Shown piece after piece: positions 32,685 through 44,530 of a stretch of 64,000 bases of DNA. Position 1 is the first letter of the stretch. Each line of letters opens with the position of its first letter. The DNA comes from Populus alba. Its lineage: Eukaryota > Streptophyta > Magnoliopsida > Malpighiales > Salicaceae. The translations under genes were made by a program, and so were the position numbers. Location of the stretch: contig NC_133301.1 of the NCBI RefSeq assembly GCF_005239225.2, forward strand, positions 6,597,157 to 6,661,156, given 5' to 3'. The notes under the pieces were generated by a model. The model made no database searches, was not told the DNA's origin, and saw only the letters and a program-made list of their open reading frames with translations.

Positions 32685-35600
32685 GTGTTGATGTTTGGTA
32701 CTCCTCTCTATTTCCCTATGATTATTGGATGTTGGAATGTTAGAGGTTTGAATGATCCCATAAAGCATTCAGAACTGCGTCAGCTCATCCATCAAGAGAG
32801 GATGGTTTTTTTTGGTTTGGTTGAAACTCGGGTTAGAGACAGGAATAAAGATAATGTTTCGCAACTTCTTCTGCGTAATTGGTCATTCTTGTATAATTAT
32901 GATTTCTCTTGTCGTGGTCGTATTTGGGTTTGTTGGAATGCTGATTTGGTGAAGGTGGATGTTCTGGGAATGTCAGACCAGGCTATCCATGTTTCTGTCA
33001 TGATATTAGCTACCAATATCTGTTTTAATACTTCAATCATTTACGGAGACAATAATGCATCTGTACGTGAGGCTTTATGGTCTGATATTGTGAGTCGTAG
33101 TGATGGATGGGAGTCAACCCCATGGATTCTTATGGGCGACTTTAATGCTATCCGCAACCAGTCAGAGAGGTTAGGGGGGTCTTCTACGTGGGCTGGTCAT
33201 ATGGACAGATTGGAAACATGTATACGTGAAGCGAAAGTGGATGATCTTCGGTATTCAGGTATGCATTATACTTGGACGAACCAATGTCCTGAGAATATGA
33301 TTATGCGGAAACTAGATAGAGTGCTTGTGAATGAGAAGTGGAATATGCGCTTCCCATTGTCGGAAGCGAGATTCTTGCCTGCTGGTATGTCAGATCATTC
33401 TCCCATGGTGGTAAAAGTCACTGGCAATGTTCAGAACATAAAGAAACCATTCAGATTCTTCGATATGTGGATGGATCATGACGAGTTCATGCCCTTGGTG
33501 AAGAAAGTATGGGATCAACATTCAGGAGGGTGTCCAATGTATCAACTGTGTTGCAAACTAAGGAAGCTAAAGCAGGAACTTAAACATTTCAATAAGACTC
33601 ACTTCTCCAATATTTCCGATAGAGTCAAAGATGCAAAAGATCACATGGATAGGGCTCAACAAGCTCTGCATACAGCGCCTGAGGATCCAACATTGCGTAT
33701 GCGAGAAAGAGATGCTGTTCGTAACTATGCTTCTACTGTCAGGGCGGAAGAGTGTTTTTTTCAGACAAAAGGCAAGGATACAATGGCTTAGCTTGGGGGA
33801 TCAGAATACTAGCTACTTTCACAAATCAGTAAATGGTAGACAGAATAGAAATAAGCTTCTCTCGGTTACAAGGGAGGATGGAGAAGTCGCTGAAGGACAC
33901 GAGGCAGTCAAATCAGAAGTAATTGCATACTTCCAGCGTGTATTGGGAGTGAAACAGATGCCTAGGGTCCTGAACGAGGAAGTGATGCAATCGGCAATTA
34001 TTTACAAATTGTCGGCAACTCAACAGCATGTACTAGCACAAGATGTCACAAGAGAGGAGATTAAGCATGCTATGTTTAGTTTGAAAAACAACAAAGCTCC
34101 TGGTCCAGATGGCTTCAACGCAGGTTTCTTCAAAAGAATGTGGCACATAGTGGGGGAAGATGTAATCAACGCTGTTAGCTCCTTCTTCCAGACTCGTAGA
34201 ATGCTTAAAGAAATGAATGCTACATCCATTTCCCTTATCCCTAAAGTTGCTAATCCTACGAGGTTGACAGATTTTCGTCCTATATCTTGCTGCAATACAG
34301 TATACAAATGCATCGCGAAGATTCTAGCTGGGAGAATGAAAGTTGTTTTACCATCCTTAGTAGGTCCGTATCAAACAGCTTTTATCTCTGGACGGAGAAT
34401 CAGCGACAATATTCTTTTGTCTCAGGAACTAATGAAAGGCTATCACACAACTACGGGTCCTGCTCGTTGTGCTATGAAAGTAGACCTGATGAAGGCTTAT
34501 GACTCTGTTCGGTGGGATTTCGTTGATGCTACGTTGATAAAAATGGGATTCCCTAGAACAGTCATTGATTGGATCATGGTTTGTGTTACATCATGTCAAT
34601 TCTCAATCAACGTCAACGGTGAACTTGCGGGTTACTTCCAAGGGGGGAGAGGGCTGAGACAAGGTGATCCATTATCTCCATATTTGTTTGTCCTATGCAT
34701 GGAAATCCTGTCAGGGCTGTTCTGCAATATGAGTGCCAACCAAAACTTCAAGTTCCACTGGAGATGCAAGAAGGACAGAATTTCTCATCTTTGCTTTGCC
34801 GACGACTTGATGATATTCAGCAAAGGGGATGTACATTCAATCCGTATGATCAAAAATGTACTCACAGAGTTTCAGGTTCTATCAGGTCTATATCCAAATC
34901 CAAACAAAAGTGACATCTTCTTGAGCGGTTCGTTAGGAGCTGAGAGGGAACAGATTATCAGTATTCTTGGGTTTAGAGAGGGGGAGCTTCCTATGAAATA
35001 TTTGGGAGTGCCTCTTATCTCGTCTAGACTAAAGGCTGTTAATTGTAAGGGCCTCGTGGATCGAATTACCGCCAAAGTTCGACATTGGACCTGTAAAACA
35101 CTCTCTTTTGCAGGGCGAGTACAACTGATTAACTCAGTCTTATTCTCCATCCAGGTCTATTGGGCATCTCTATTCCTATTACCTGGGGAAGTAGTGAAAA
35201 ATGTTGAGCAAATTATGAGATCCTTTCTTTGGTCAGGTTCAGATATGAGCACTACCAGGGCTAAAGTGGCTTGGGATCAGGTATGTCTTCCAAAAAAGGA
35301 GGGGGGACTAGGCATAAAGAGGATAGCAGAATGGAACAAGATTGCCTTGTTGAAACATATTTGGAACTTGTGCAATGACTCAGATGGCTCAATCTGGTCT
35401 ACTTGGATCAGATCCAATCTCTTGCGAGGTAGGAATTTCTGGACAATCAAGGCGCCAGGAAGCTGCTCTTGGGCTTGGGGAAAGATTTTAAAGCTCAGAT
35501 CCTTAGCATGGCCGAAGATGAAGCACGTCATCGGAGATGGAATGACAACCTCTCTATGGTTTGACAATTGGCATCCTCACAGCCCGCTCGCTGATACCTA

Positions 35601-36366
35601 CGGTGAACGTTTCATCTATGATTCAGGTATGGAACACAACGCGAGAGTGAACGTGCTGATTAATAACTTAGAATGGAGAATTCCTATCACTCATGCTATT
35701 GGCTGGCACCCCATTTTAGAAGCTATTCCTTCCACCTCTACTCCTAAGGGGCAAAAGGATGAGATTGTTTGGTTGGATTCGCCAAATCAGAGTTTCTCAG
35801 TCAAAGTAGCTTGGGAACAACTAAGAATTCATCATCAAATGGTTGATTGGCATGACATCGTGTGGTTCAAGAATGCTGTCCCAAGACATGCATTTCTTCT
35901 TTGGGTGGCTATCCAACGGAAACTCTCAACGCAGGATAGACTTCATCGGTTTGGTATTCATGGTCCCAATAGGTGCTCCCTCTGTCTCTGCAATAATGAA
36001 GATCACAACCACTTGTTCTTTGAATGCTCCTTTGCGAAAGCATTATGGTGGAATGTTTGTGATAGATGCGACATTCCAAGAATGACAAAAAGCTTGGATG
36101 AATGGATTCGATTGGCCACTGTCTCTTGGCATGGAAAAAGTTTCGTCAACTTTTCTCGTAAACTGGGTTTCGCAGCTACAGTGTATTGTATCTGGCAAGA
36201 ACGGAATGCAAGGATCTTTGCAGATGTGTCTAAAGCTTCGAATTTGGTTTTTGATCAAATCGAATGTATCATTCGCGATAAGCTTGTTTTGATAAGGAAT
36301 GTTCAACAAACAGATGAAAACATAAGGATCCAAAGACTTTGGAGGGTCAATAACATGGACTCTTAA
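32685..36366 (+). pseudogene. LINE ORF2 protein: AP endonuclease, reverse transcriptase, zf-RVT; one frameshift
   Basis: It nicks target DNA and primes reverse transcription there. The endonuclease part (32685-33791) shows IIGCWNVRGLND, ETR, MGDFNAI, YTWTN, KLDRVLVN and SDHSPMV, the ordered catalytic boxes of APE-type nucleases. The RT part (to 36366) shows NNKAPGPDGF, ISLIPKV, FRPISCCNTVYK, LMKAYDSVRWDF, GLRQGDPLSPYLF and CFADDLMIF, with the FADD active site intact. The C-terminus has a zf-RVT region (WFKNAVPRHAFLLW, RCSLCLCNNEDHNHLFFEC). The two frames meet at a run of seven T (33755-33761); a six-T run would keep one frame. Roughly 1,230 residues overall, normal for plant L1 ORF2. Close to functional apart from this slip. 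Confidence 0.95.
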
Positions 36367-36554
36367 TTTGATGTTTAGCTGGTTGTTTTTGTACCCCTAG
36401 CATATATAGTTGGTCCAAGTTTTTGTTTTGTTGTGGCTAGCCTGTAGCCATTTGTTGGTTTTCGTTTCTGTCCTCATTGTAAATCTTGGGTATGCCCATT
36501 ATATTCTTTGTATCATTTTCTTTTAATACATAAGTCAGCTTACCAAAAAAAAAA
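36367..36554 (+). other. LINE 3' untranslated region and poly(A)
   Basis: About 180 bp ending AAGTCAGCTTACC and an A tail. The same sequence marks the 3' ends of the LINE copies at 52185 and 55713. Confidence 0.9.
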
Positions 36555-36569
36555 GAAATTCCTTTATTT
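36555..36569. repeat. Target-site duplication of the LINE, right copy
   Basis: GAAATTCCTTTATTT, identical to 30298-30312. Confidence 0.93.
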
Positions 36570-36947
36570 TTTTTTTCTCTTTATATCAATTATTTAGATA
36601 TCTAACTCGTTGAGGTTCAATTAGAAAAAGAAATGTTATTTAGGTGAGTTCTTTATTTGTGTATTTTTTTTCTTTTCAATTTGTTAAGAAATCCTTATGC
36701 TTCATAGATCATAGATCCCCATTGTATAAGAAAAACTGAATCTACTTTCATGACTTCAATTCCGTGCAATCAATTCTGCTTCTTGGTATACCTCTTGTAA
36801 TATAGTTTATGAATGTAATAATAGTTGCTTTTCAAAGTATTTTTTATTTAAAAATATATTAAAATAATATTTCTTTTAAATTTATTTTTTACATCAGTAT
36901 ATTAAAATGATATAAAATCATAAAAAAAATTGAAACAATAAAAAATA
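36570..36947. repeat. AT-rich dispersed repeat fragment
   Basis: 36820-36947 ('gcttttcaaagtatttttt...acatcagtatattaaaatga') has the look of an AT-rich non-autonomous element, with relatives at 52690-52885 and 52945-53120. No coding content. Confidence 0.45.
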
Positions 36948-37799
36948 TGATTCGAATCTCGTGATCAAGCAACCCACAATTAAGATTGAGATCTGATCCC
37001 GAAAACCCGAAATAGGTCTGATATGAGTGTGACACAATGGAAACCTGCCCCAAGGCACCAACATTATTGGAATGAATAGAATGACGCCACGAAGCCAGTT
37101 AATCTTCGTTAAGTCAGATTCAGTTCGTTCAAGAACTAAAAGAATGTAAGAATGTAAAAATCACTCTCATAGGTTAAAACTGAAAAAATTCAGAATAATA
37201 ATCATCAAAGCTGCCGAAATTTTGGCTTACATGAGTTTAAATAGTTCTTGAAAAATTAACCCTAATGGACCCCTTATGTGGACTTATATGAGGTTCACTC
37301 AAAACTGGCTCAAAACCCTAAATTGAAAAGCCCATAACTTAATTCAAACAAGCCTTGGATCCTAGCTGAAAACAAAGTATTAATTAAGCCCAAACAAGCC
37401 TTGGACTGTAGCTATCAAAATAAAAATAAAGCCCCTAATATTAAATCCTTGTTCTGCCATGAAAATAAGAGAATGAAGTAAAATATTACAGAACTGATTC
37501 AAGGCTATTTATAGCCTTCCATACAGCCCTTTAATCCTAGAAACAAAAGAAAAAGGTAGCTACCCATGTTGTTTTCAAGTTTTAGTAGCATTCTTTTGTT
37601 TTCTTTGTTGTCCTTACTTCATGCCCCAAATAAGACTGTATTGAACCCCTCTTGCACATGAAAAAGATGTACTAGAGTCTCCTCTTGATACTCCAATGCA
37701 TTCAATGGCTTTTTCAATGTCTTTGTCTTGGACTGGGTTATTGGACTATTTGGAACATGTAATGGGTCCTTACTTGTGTTTCTGGTCTAGTCCATGTCA
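36948..37799 (-). repeat. Solo Ty3 LTR, family B (852 bp)
   Basis: On the minus strand it starts TGACATGGACTAGACC (37799) and ends ATCACGAGATTCGAATCA (36948). It is flanked by a perfect 5-bp target duplication AAATA (36943-36947 and 37800-37804), with no internal region. It arose by recombination between the two LTRs of a complete insertion. A decayed pol-tail frame is present near its 5' end. Confidence 0.92.
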
Positions 37800-37974
37800 A
37801 AATACAAGTTTAGTAAAATTAGGGTAATTTTATCATTGCAGAGTATGAAATTTAAAAATCACGGGCTAGACAAAAGTGTGAGTAGTGCCTCCCATTTTAT
37901 TTTTATTTTTTTTTAAAAAAGACTGACTTTCCAAAAGTTTTGTTTTCTTCTCCACGATATTCATCTATTTACCT

Positions 37975-38110
37975 ATTCATCACTTTTTCACGTGACCGAT
38001 TCTCAACTTTTTTGCAACACAGGCCATGATATTTATCCTTAAACAAACTTGTCAAGAATTCGTTTGAAAAATAGAGAGCACGGTGAAAAAGAAGAGGCCA
38101 GAGGATAATA
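37975..38110 (-). pseudogene. METTL2/6-like methyltransferase exon remnant
   Basis: The minus frame reads LYFSNEFLTSLFKDKYHGLCCK, then KVENRSREKVMNR, and stops just after an AG|GTAAAT junction that looks like a splice donor (about 37979). This follows the C-terminal block of METTL2/6 proteins (FYFSxxFLxxLFxxxGF...ENRxxxxxMxRxWVQxxF). The next part of that protein type is found in the same orientation at 28440-27820, so both are probably pieces of one gene separated by the LINE, the solo LTR and unknown DNA. The upstream catalytic exons are not in the window, unless 38110-38200 (SDGTA) is one. Confidence 0.75.
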
Positions 38111-38219
38111 TAGCTCACTATTCTCCAAACTAGAATGCCTACAATAACGAATGCACACATTTTGAGACTTGCAGTGCCATCACTAAAGGTAAGTAAAATA
38201 AACTAAAAAATCATTAAAA
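38111..38219 (-). other. Possible continuation of the methyltransferase gene
   Basis: The minus strand shows SDGTA near 38180, where METTL2/6 proteins have GDGT before the AFYFS block, but no intron boundary with a proper AG acceptor was found. Weak. Confidence 0.3.
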
Positions 38220-38640
38220 AAAAACAGTAAAAAAAAGCTAATTATAATTTTTTAAAAACCAACTAATTCGGTTCGGTTTCAGTTTTATAAGTCTGAAATT
38301 AAAAAAATTAAACCATGAAAAAAACTGATTAAACCGATGAAATTTTTTAAAAAACCAACCGGTTTGGTTCAATTTCAATTTTATAAACCTAAAATCGAAA
38401 AAACTAAACCAAACCTGATCCAAACCAGAAAAAAAATTGAAAATAAAAACCAAGCCAAATCTAAAAAAACTGAGACAAACTGAAAAAAACTAATTTTTAT
38501 TCTAAAATAACTTAATCAAAATTAATTAATTTGAACCAGCTTTAATTCAATTTCATTTTTTTTAATAAAACCGGTTTCATTACTTTTTCTTAATAAAAAA
38601 CAAACCTAACTAAAAATTATCATCTCTAGCCACCACCCCT
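38220..38640. repeat. Degenerate GGTTCGGTTT / AAACCGAACC-type repeat element
   Basis: Repeated 'aaaccaac..gttcggtt' and 'ttttataa.cctaaaat' phrases, about 70-80 bp apart, in a 420-bp A-rich block ending 'attatcatctctagccacc'. Such blocks are common in plant intergenic DNA. Minus frames here are low-complexity Phe/Lys runs. Confidence 0.6.
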
Positions 38641-39019
38641 GATATAAAAGTTTTTCACTAATCTGTGGACCTAGTGAATCTTTCCTGTTGACAATGACTA
38701 GAGAAGATAATTATGAACAAGGACAAGAGCCACTGAGGCAACTAGGTATATAATGACTCGTGTATACACACATATATAAACCCATATCTATGCAAACAAA
38801 TCAACCAAGACAAAAACCGTGCAGGAAATTTTTGGATCCAGCTCATTAAATAAATCAACTGAGAAAAAAGAAGTGCTTGAAACTCAGCCCCATAAGTGCC
38901 AAGATGGGAGGATCTAGCACCTGCCAGTCAAATAAGAAGGGAGGTCAAATAAAAACAGAGGGCTTATCAACCTGCGCAAGGTTCCCTAGAGCATGGTCAC
39001 GGAGCAACACATAACTTTA
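38641..39019. other. No recognisable feature
   Basis: Ordinary AT-rich sequence with no family resemblance that I can see. Confidence 0.5.
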
Positions 39020-39993
39020 TGATGCGAACCTAATGATTATATGGTCAGGTAACCAACATGTAAAAACATTAATTCCTAAAAAGTTAAGTAAATCATGTTT
39101 GATAAGAGTGTGATACAAAGATAATTTGTCCCTAAACACTACCACTATTTGAAACGGAAACCCCTATATAAAAAATATTGATTTGCGAACAAGAAGTACA
39201 AGGATAACACCATGAAGTCAGTTGCTCTTCGAATAGTCATTTTTAGTTCTTTAAGGAACCATGAAAGGAAAATCATCTTACCAACACACACACACAAAAA
39301 TTGCGGTAAATAAGAAGTTTTATTGATCTAAATTGTCTAACTTACGTGTCTGATTATGCCTTTATTTATACTAACTCTAAACTAATAAACCCTAATGGAC
39401 CCCCCCTTATATGAACTTATATGAGACCCACTTACAATTAAACCTAAATAATGTAAATAAAACCCTAAACTGAGAAGAAGAAAAATAACAAATAATAAAA
39501 ATCTGAAAATTACTATATTACATATGCTAGTATCAGATCTGTCACCCTTAAAAAGTCTCAAATAGACTAGGAAATCTGACATGAAGGTAGAATTAATTTT
39601 GAAGTCTTCTTTTCTTATTGTAGCTAGGATGAATAAGAAATCCTTGTAAAAAAAGGATTCTGAAACATTTATGAATCCTTGTAAAACTAGGAGATTTCAA
39701 AAACAAGATTCCACATCCTTTCAGAAAAAGAATACTAGCCAAATAGAAAGTCCACAAGTCAAAATGAAGTAAATAACAAAATTCGTATAACCTCTGTTAA
39801 CCCATATAGATCGATGTCTTCCCGAACTTCGATTGACCTAAATTTTAATTTAATATAGGACAATATGTCAGGAGACTCCAAGTAAAATTTCAATCCGATC
39901 CGGACGGATTAAGAATTATGACTGTTGTTATAAAACTGGATAATTGTATATTTTATATTAAAATCTAAATTTAACCTTACATGGATCGTATCA
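39020..39993 (-). repeat. Mosaic Ty3 LTR: family-A 3' part, family-C 5' part (974 bp)
   Basis: On the minus strand it starts TGATACGATCCATGTAAGG (39993), like the LTR at 56651, and ends GGTTCGCATCA (39020), like family A. The pol-tail frame of families A and B is absent, replaced by the family-C 5' region. No clear target duplication (CTTTA left, GGAAC right) and no internal region. Confidence 0.8.
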
Positions 39994-40965
39994 GGAACAT
40001 TTGACTATAGAAGAAAAAAAGTGAGTTTCCATCACAATTATCAATTATCTGGATAGACAATAAGTTGATAATTACAATTACAAAAGGTATTTACCTTGAG
40101 AACTTTTTTAATGTTTTGTAAGACTAGAGGCATTTACTTAGGTGAAACTGCAGCTGACACAAATATCTACTTAAAAAGTCAGAAAGGTGAATAAAGGACC
40201 AAGAACTTGAGATGTACGAAAAAAATTCTGAATAAGAAACTTAGGACAGCAATTATCAATCATGAACTTGAACAAAGTGACATCATTCTATCATGCAAAC
40301 ATTATAGACGTAATTTTAAATTAAATACCACTGTCACAATCTCAATTGAAGATGGAGGAATCTCGCTGCTCAAGGCATCAACAGTCAGATCACATACGAA
40401 TGCCCTAACATAGGTCGCTAAGAAGTCTTCGTGTCTGCAACAAGCAATAGAAATTCACAACTTGACCGGCTGAGGCTAAAAATATGGATTACAATTTGAC
40501 TGTAAAATAACAAATGCCGAACAGATCGATTGAGTTAAGGTAAAATTTGCCAAGCTTCATATGCAATCCAAATAAAACATAATGCTCACCAAGATCAAGT
40601 CAATATTTCATCAATTTATAAACTAAACTCACAGTCCTAAGTTCAGCGCATGGAAATTGAAGCTAAAACATTTTGTCAAATTCATAATATCAAGCTCAAA
40701 GAAAGAAATAAGTGATCTTGCAAGACTTTATGGATCAATGCTTCCTTGATCCTAGTAATGTATGCAATCATGCCTAATCATACAAAAGTCAACTTCAATG
40801 TAATCGATCATACTTTCTTTATAGTTGAGACATAGATGAAAAGAAAAATTATGGTTCACCATATGCAGAGAGAGAGGGCGGGAGCTTGTGCAAGAAGAGT
40901 AATGATAAAAGAGTCAATATTTGTTGCCATAAGTAATGGCAGAAAACTGCACTTGTAGTAATTAA
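39994..40965. other. No recognisable gene
   Basis: AT-rich. The only plus frame (40207-40413, 68 codons) has no known motif. A GA-rich patch lies at 40866-40880. Confidence 0.5.
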
Positions 40966-41945
40966 TGATACGAACCAAGTCAGATCTGAATTTAACCTTT
41001 AAATATATATTGACTAGTTTTATGAAATCAAAAATATCTCTTAAATTATATATCAGAACAAGTTAAAACTTTACAGGGAGCCACAAGACACTTGGAATTA
41101 TATTTTGATAAGTTTTCATGTCAAATAGAGTTAGGAAATATATTATTTCAGATGGTCTAATTTAGACAAATCTTGTCAAATCTGTCAGTCTATACTTTTG
41201 TGTATTATTTGGGACATATCTGGAGCTATAGGTAGAATTTTATTGCAATTCAAGTTAGGCTGGAAACTATATACCTCAAGTTTTGCAACCATATATAGGA
41301 GACCCAGTAATTCATCCAAACGAGAGAGAACAACATATTAAAAGTCAGGACTGAAAATATGCCAATAATGTATAAAAATTCAAGATTCAGACTACATGGA
41401 AGAATTTTGGCATGACAACTTTGTTTTGATTATCCTATTTTATTTATTTATTTAATGTTGAATAATTATTATTTTTAATTTGGGTTTGTTTTGGCCTATT
41501 AGAAATTGTATAAGAGTTCATTTCATTATTGGACTTATGTTAGTTGATTACTAATTTACACTCATTAGCTTGTAACTCAAAAGGGGTCTTTTCAAGTTAG
41601 TTAGAGGATTATATTGTGGTTTTTTAGGTGAAAATTTGAGCATTAAGTTGGAGAATAAATATGAGTTTTTATTTTGTTTGTTTATGGCAAAACAACCTTT
41701 CTTTGTAGGAACAAAGATCATACACTGACTTATCGAAGATTAACTAGCTTCGTAGCGTCATTCATATATATAGGGTTCTTCGATACAAGGTTATCTTTAG
41801 GTTCTAGTCTATTTCCAATATCTTTGGTTTTTAGGTACAAGGTTACCTTTGGGTCAAGGTTCTGTCAAACTTGATTTTCAACTTTTTGACTTGTTATATG
41901 CTTCGTTAAGGGTTGCTTGACCACGTGATCAAGAGGTTCGCATCA
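40966..41945 (+). repeat. Ty3 LTR, family D (about 980 bp)
   Basis: Begins TGATACGAACCAAGTCAG and ends AAGAGGTTCGCATCA, followed by ATTGGTATTACAAC, a decayed version of the primer-binding site used by the related LTRs. Its last 250 bp resemble families A and B (CTTATCGAAGATTAACTAGC, GACCACGTGATC); the first 700 bp are distinct. Inverted fragments of this family are at 49361-50528. Confidence 0.8.
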
Positions 41946-42782
41946 ATTGGTATTACAACTAAGCACTAAAAATCAGTTTATATCCTTTATTTTCTTCTTA
42001 TTAATTTCAGCTTTTTTAGGTTTAGTTGTCTTTGATTTGGTTTTCGATTATTTTATATCTACAGTTTAGTGTTTTGCATCTAAGATTCCTTAAAAAAAAA
42101 AGGTTTCATTTTAGTTTGTTTTTGTCTCAGAACATGGCAGTAGCATAAAAAGTAAGGAAAACATCCAAAAGTCACTTTTGTCAAATTTGCCACAATACAC
42201 AAATAACGGAGAATTCAGACCAAACTAATTCAGAAAATTATCAAATTTTATATACTAGTTTTAAGAGTCCAAATCACATGCCATATATAATTTGAGCTCA
42301 TTTGAAGATTATTTGCTATAGTAATCAAGGTCAGGATTAAAACTTGTCAGATTCGTATTAGAAGGAGATCTCAGGTCAAATACATTTAGAAATTTCTTAA
42401 ATTGTATATACTGAGTTTTGAGGTTCTAATCACACTCCACATAAAATCTGAGGTTATTTGGAGTTCTATTGCTATAGGAACTAAATTCAGAATTAGAACT
42501 TAACAGGTCTAATTTGCATAAGTAATTCAAACTTATTTTGCTGCTGTTAATTATGGCAGTATAATAACATAATTATTGGTATATTTATTTTTTCATTTAA
42601 TTTTTTATATATATAACCATTGCATTGTTTTTCTTTCGCATCTTAAAAAACATCTATTTTTTGTACAAATTCACTTGTTACTCGCGAAATTATAATTGTA
42701 GTTTGTTCTTTGCTTGTTTTCATGTTTTTATTTCTTCTTTACTCATATACACATATTGGATACGCTGCTATGACTATTATAT
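41946..42782 (+). other. Leader of the family-D element
   Basis: Follows the LTR and degenerate primer-binding site. Contains loosely repeated 'attcagaccaaact...ttatcaaattttatatactagttttaag' phrases (about 42210 and 42375). No open frame. Confidence 0.6.
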
Positions 42783-43019
42783 TTGGTGTTGAATTTAGCT
42801 TTGCAAGTTTCGAAGAAAAGTGAGACAAGAAGAATAAGATGTAGCAAGCATATTTGAGTGAAAAACCTATATTTTAATGAAACACGAGACGGGTGTAAAT
42901 ACATGGGGGAGTGGGTAAGGAATATATATTTCTTATCAACTAACCAATTTTCAAATTCAAAGACGTTGAAAGCAAGCATCAACATGGCACCACATAGAGG
43001 AGACAATGAAATTGTAACC
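42783..43019 (+). repeat. Direct repeat, left copy, flanking a PMD fragment
   Basis: 'ttggtgttgaatttagctttgcaag' through 'ggagacaatgaaattgtaac' recurs at 43432-43646 with a 30-bp gap and scattered differences. The end resembles an element gag start (ATGGCACCACATAGAGGAG). Confidence 0.8.
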
Positions 43020-43431
43020 ACTAGGTGGTGTGCTAGATGGGTTTTTGAAAATAATCCAACACATGTGCCAGCATTTTATCAAAGCAAGCTTAATAGGCAA
43101 CATGCTATCAAAGTACCTTTTGAACTATTTCTTTAATAAAATAATTAACTACACTGAATTATTTTTATTTGATATTTATTTCATTTATAATCTGTAAGTC
43201 ATGCGGACACCTTACTCAGAAGAAAGATTGGTCATTGCTCTAGTTGTTCGCACTGACGGGATGAACATATAAGCAGTAGTGGTCCCATTAACATGTTTTG
43301 AGATGGTCGAGCTAGATTGGCCGGATCGGGTAACGCAACAGTTTGGATATAGACAACACATTCTAGTTGATAATAATAATAGTGATGATTATGACTGGTT
43401 AGGTCGGCATAGTATTTATGGTTGGTGTTGA
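43020..43431 (+). pseudogene. Plant mobile domain fragment, second copy
   Basis: Parallels 17846-18270. Plus-strand reading gives RWCARWVFENNPTHVPAFYQ, a broken stretch, then VMRTPYSEERLVIALVVR, a stop, and VPLTCFEMVELDWPDRV followed by QQFGYRQHI. This is the PMD pattern 'VxWxPY...xPLICFxxVExHxPDRVxRQFG'. It is better preserved here than at 16945-18420 but covers only the C-terminal part of the domain. It lies between two direct repeats inside a Ty3 leader. Confidence 0.72.
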
Positions 43432-43646
43432 TTTTAGTTTCGCAAGAGTCGAAGAAAGGTAAGACTAAAGGAAAAGGACACAGCAAACATATTTGAGTTA
43501 AAAACAAGAGAAGTGTAAACACATGAGGGAGTAAGTAAGGGATCTATATTTCTTGTCAACTAACCAATTTTCATATTCAAAGATGTTGAAGGCAAGCGAC
43601 AACATGACACCATAGAGAGGAGACAATTAAATTATAACTCAATTAC
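43432..43646 (+). repeat. Direct repeat, right copy, flanking a PMD fragment
   Basis: Second copy of 42783-43019, ending 'ggagacaattaaattataac' just before the LTR at 43653. Confidence 0.8.
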
Positions 43647-43652
43647 GCTTTA

Positions 43653-44529
43653 TGATGCAGACCTCGTGATCATGTCAAGATTGAGATCTGATCTCGGAAA
43701 GCCGAAATAGGTCTATAGGAGTGTGACACAATGAAAACCTACTCTAAGGCACCAACACTATTGGAATGAAGTAGAATGATGCCATGAAGCCAGTTAAATC
43801 TTCAATAAGTCAGATTTGTTCCGTTCAAGAAATAAAGAATGCAAGAATTACTCTCACACATTAAAACTAAAAAATTCAGAAGTAATATTCATCAATGGCT
43901 GCTAAAATTTTGGTTACATGAGTTTAAATAGTTCTTGAAAAAGTAACCTCAATGGACCCCTTATATGGACTTATATGAGGTCTATTAAAAACTTATCCAA
44001 AAACCCTAAACTAAAAAGCTCATAACCTTGTCCAAAGAAGCCTTGGATCCTTGCTGAAAATAAAGTATTAATTAAGCCCAAACAAGTCTTGGGTTGTAGC
44101 TAACAAAATAAAATAAAGCCCCTAATATTAAATCTATGTTCTGCCATGAGAAGAAGAGAAGGAAATAAAATATTACATAACTAATTCAAGGCTTATTTAT
44201 AGCCTTCCATGCAACCCATTAATCCTAGAAACAAAAGGAAAAGGTAGCCATCGATATTGTTTCTAAATTGTAGTAGGATTCTTTTGTTTCCTTTGGTGTC
44301 CTCACCTCATGGCCCAAGTAATGTTGTATTGGGCTCCTCTTGCACATGGATAAAATGTACTAAGTCCTCCTCTTGATACTCTAATGTACCTTTCCATTCT
44401 GACTTGGTTGAAACCTTTAAAACCAATGCATTCAATGCCTCTTTCAATGCCTTTGTCTTGGATCGAGTCATTGGACCATTTGAAACATGTAATGGGTCCT
44501 TGCTGGTGTTTCTAAGCTGGTCCACATCA
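43653..44529 (-). repeat. Ty3 LTR, family B (877 bp), minus strand
   Basis: On the minus strand it starts TGATGTGGACCAGCTTAG (44529) and ends GAGGTCTGCATCA (43653). The pol-tail frame is intact from 44525 to 44307 (GPMTRSKTKALKEALNALVL). No primer-binding site or internal sequence, so it is probably solo. The flanking five bases (CTTTA, TATTA) do not match well. Confidence 0.85.
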
Positions 44530-44530
44530 T

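Larger units (their letters stand above)
30313..36554 (+). mobile_element. Full-length L1-type LINE retrotransposon
   Basis: A 6.24-kb non-LTR element bounded by a 15-bp direct repeat. It has a leader with internal repeats, ORF1 (nucleic-acid-binding), ORF2 (endonuclease, reverse transcriptase, zf-RVT), a 190-bp 3' untranslated region and a poly(A) tail. Each ORF is broken by a single frameshift, so it is recent in comparison with its neighbours. It lies between two exon pieces of a methyltransferase pseudogene. Truncated relatives are at 50874-52185 and 55552-55713. Confidence 0.95.

Noticed and set aside
39015..39998. Target duplication of the LTR at 39020-39993
   Set aside because: Flanking five bases (CTTTA, GGAAC) do not match.
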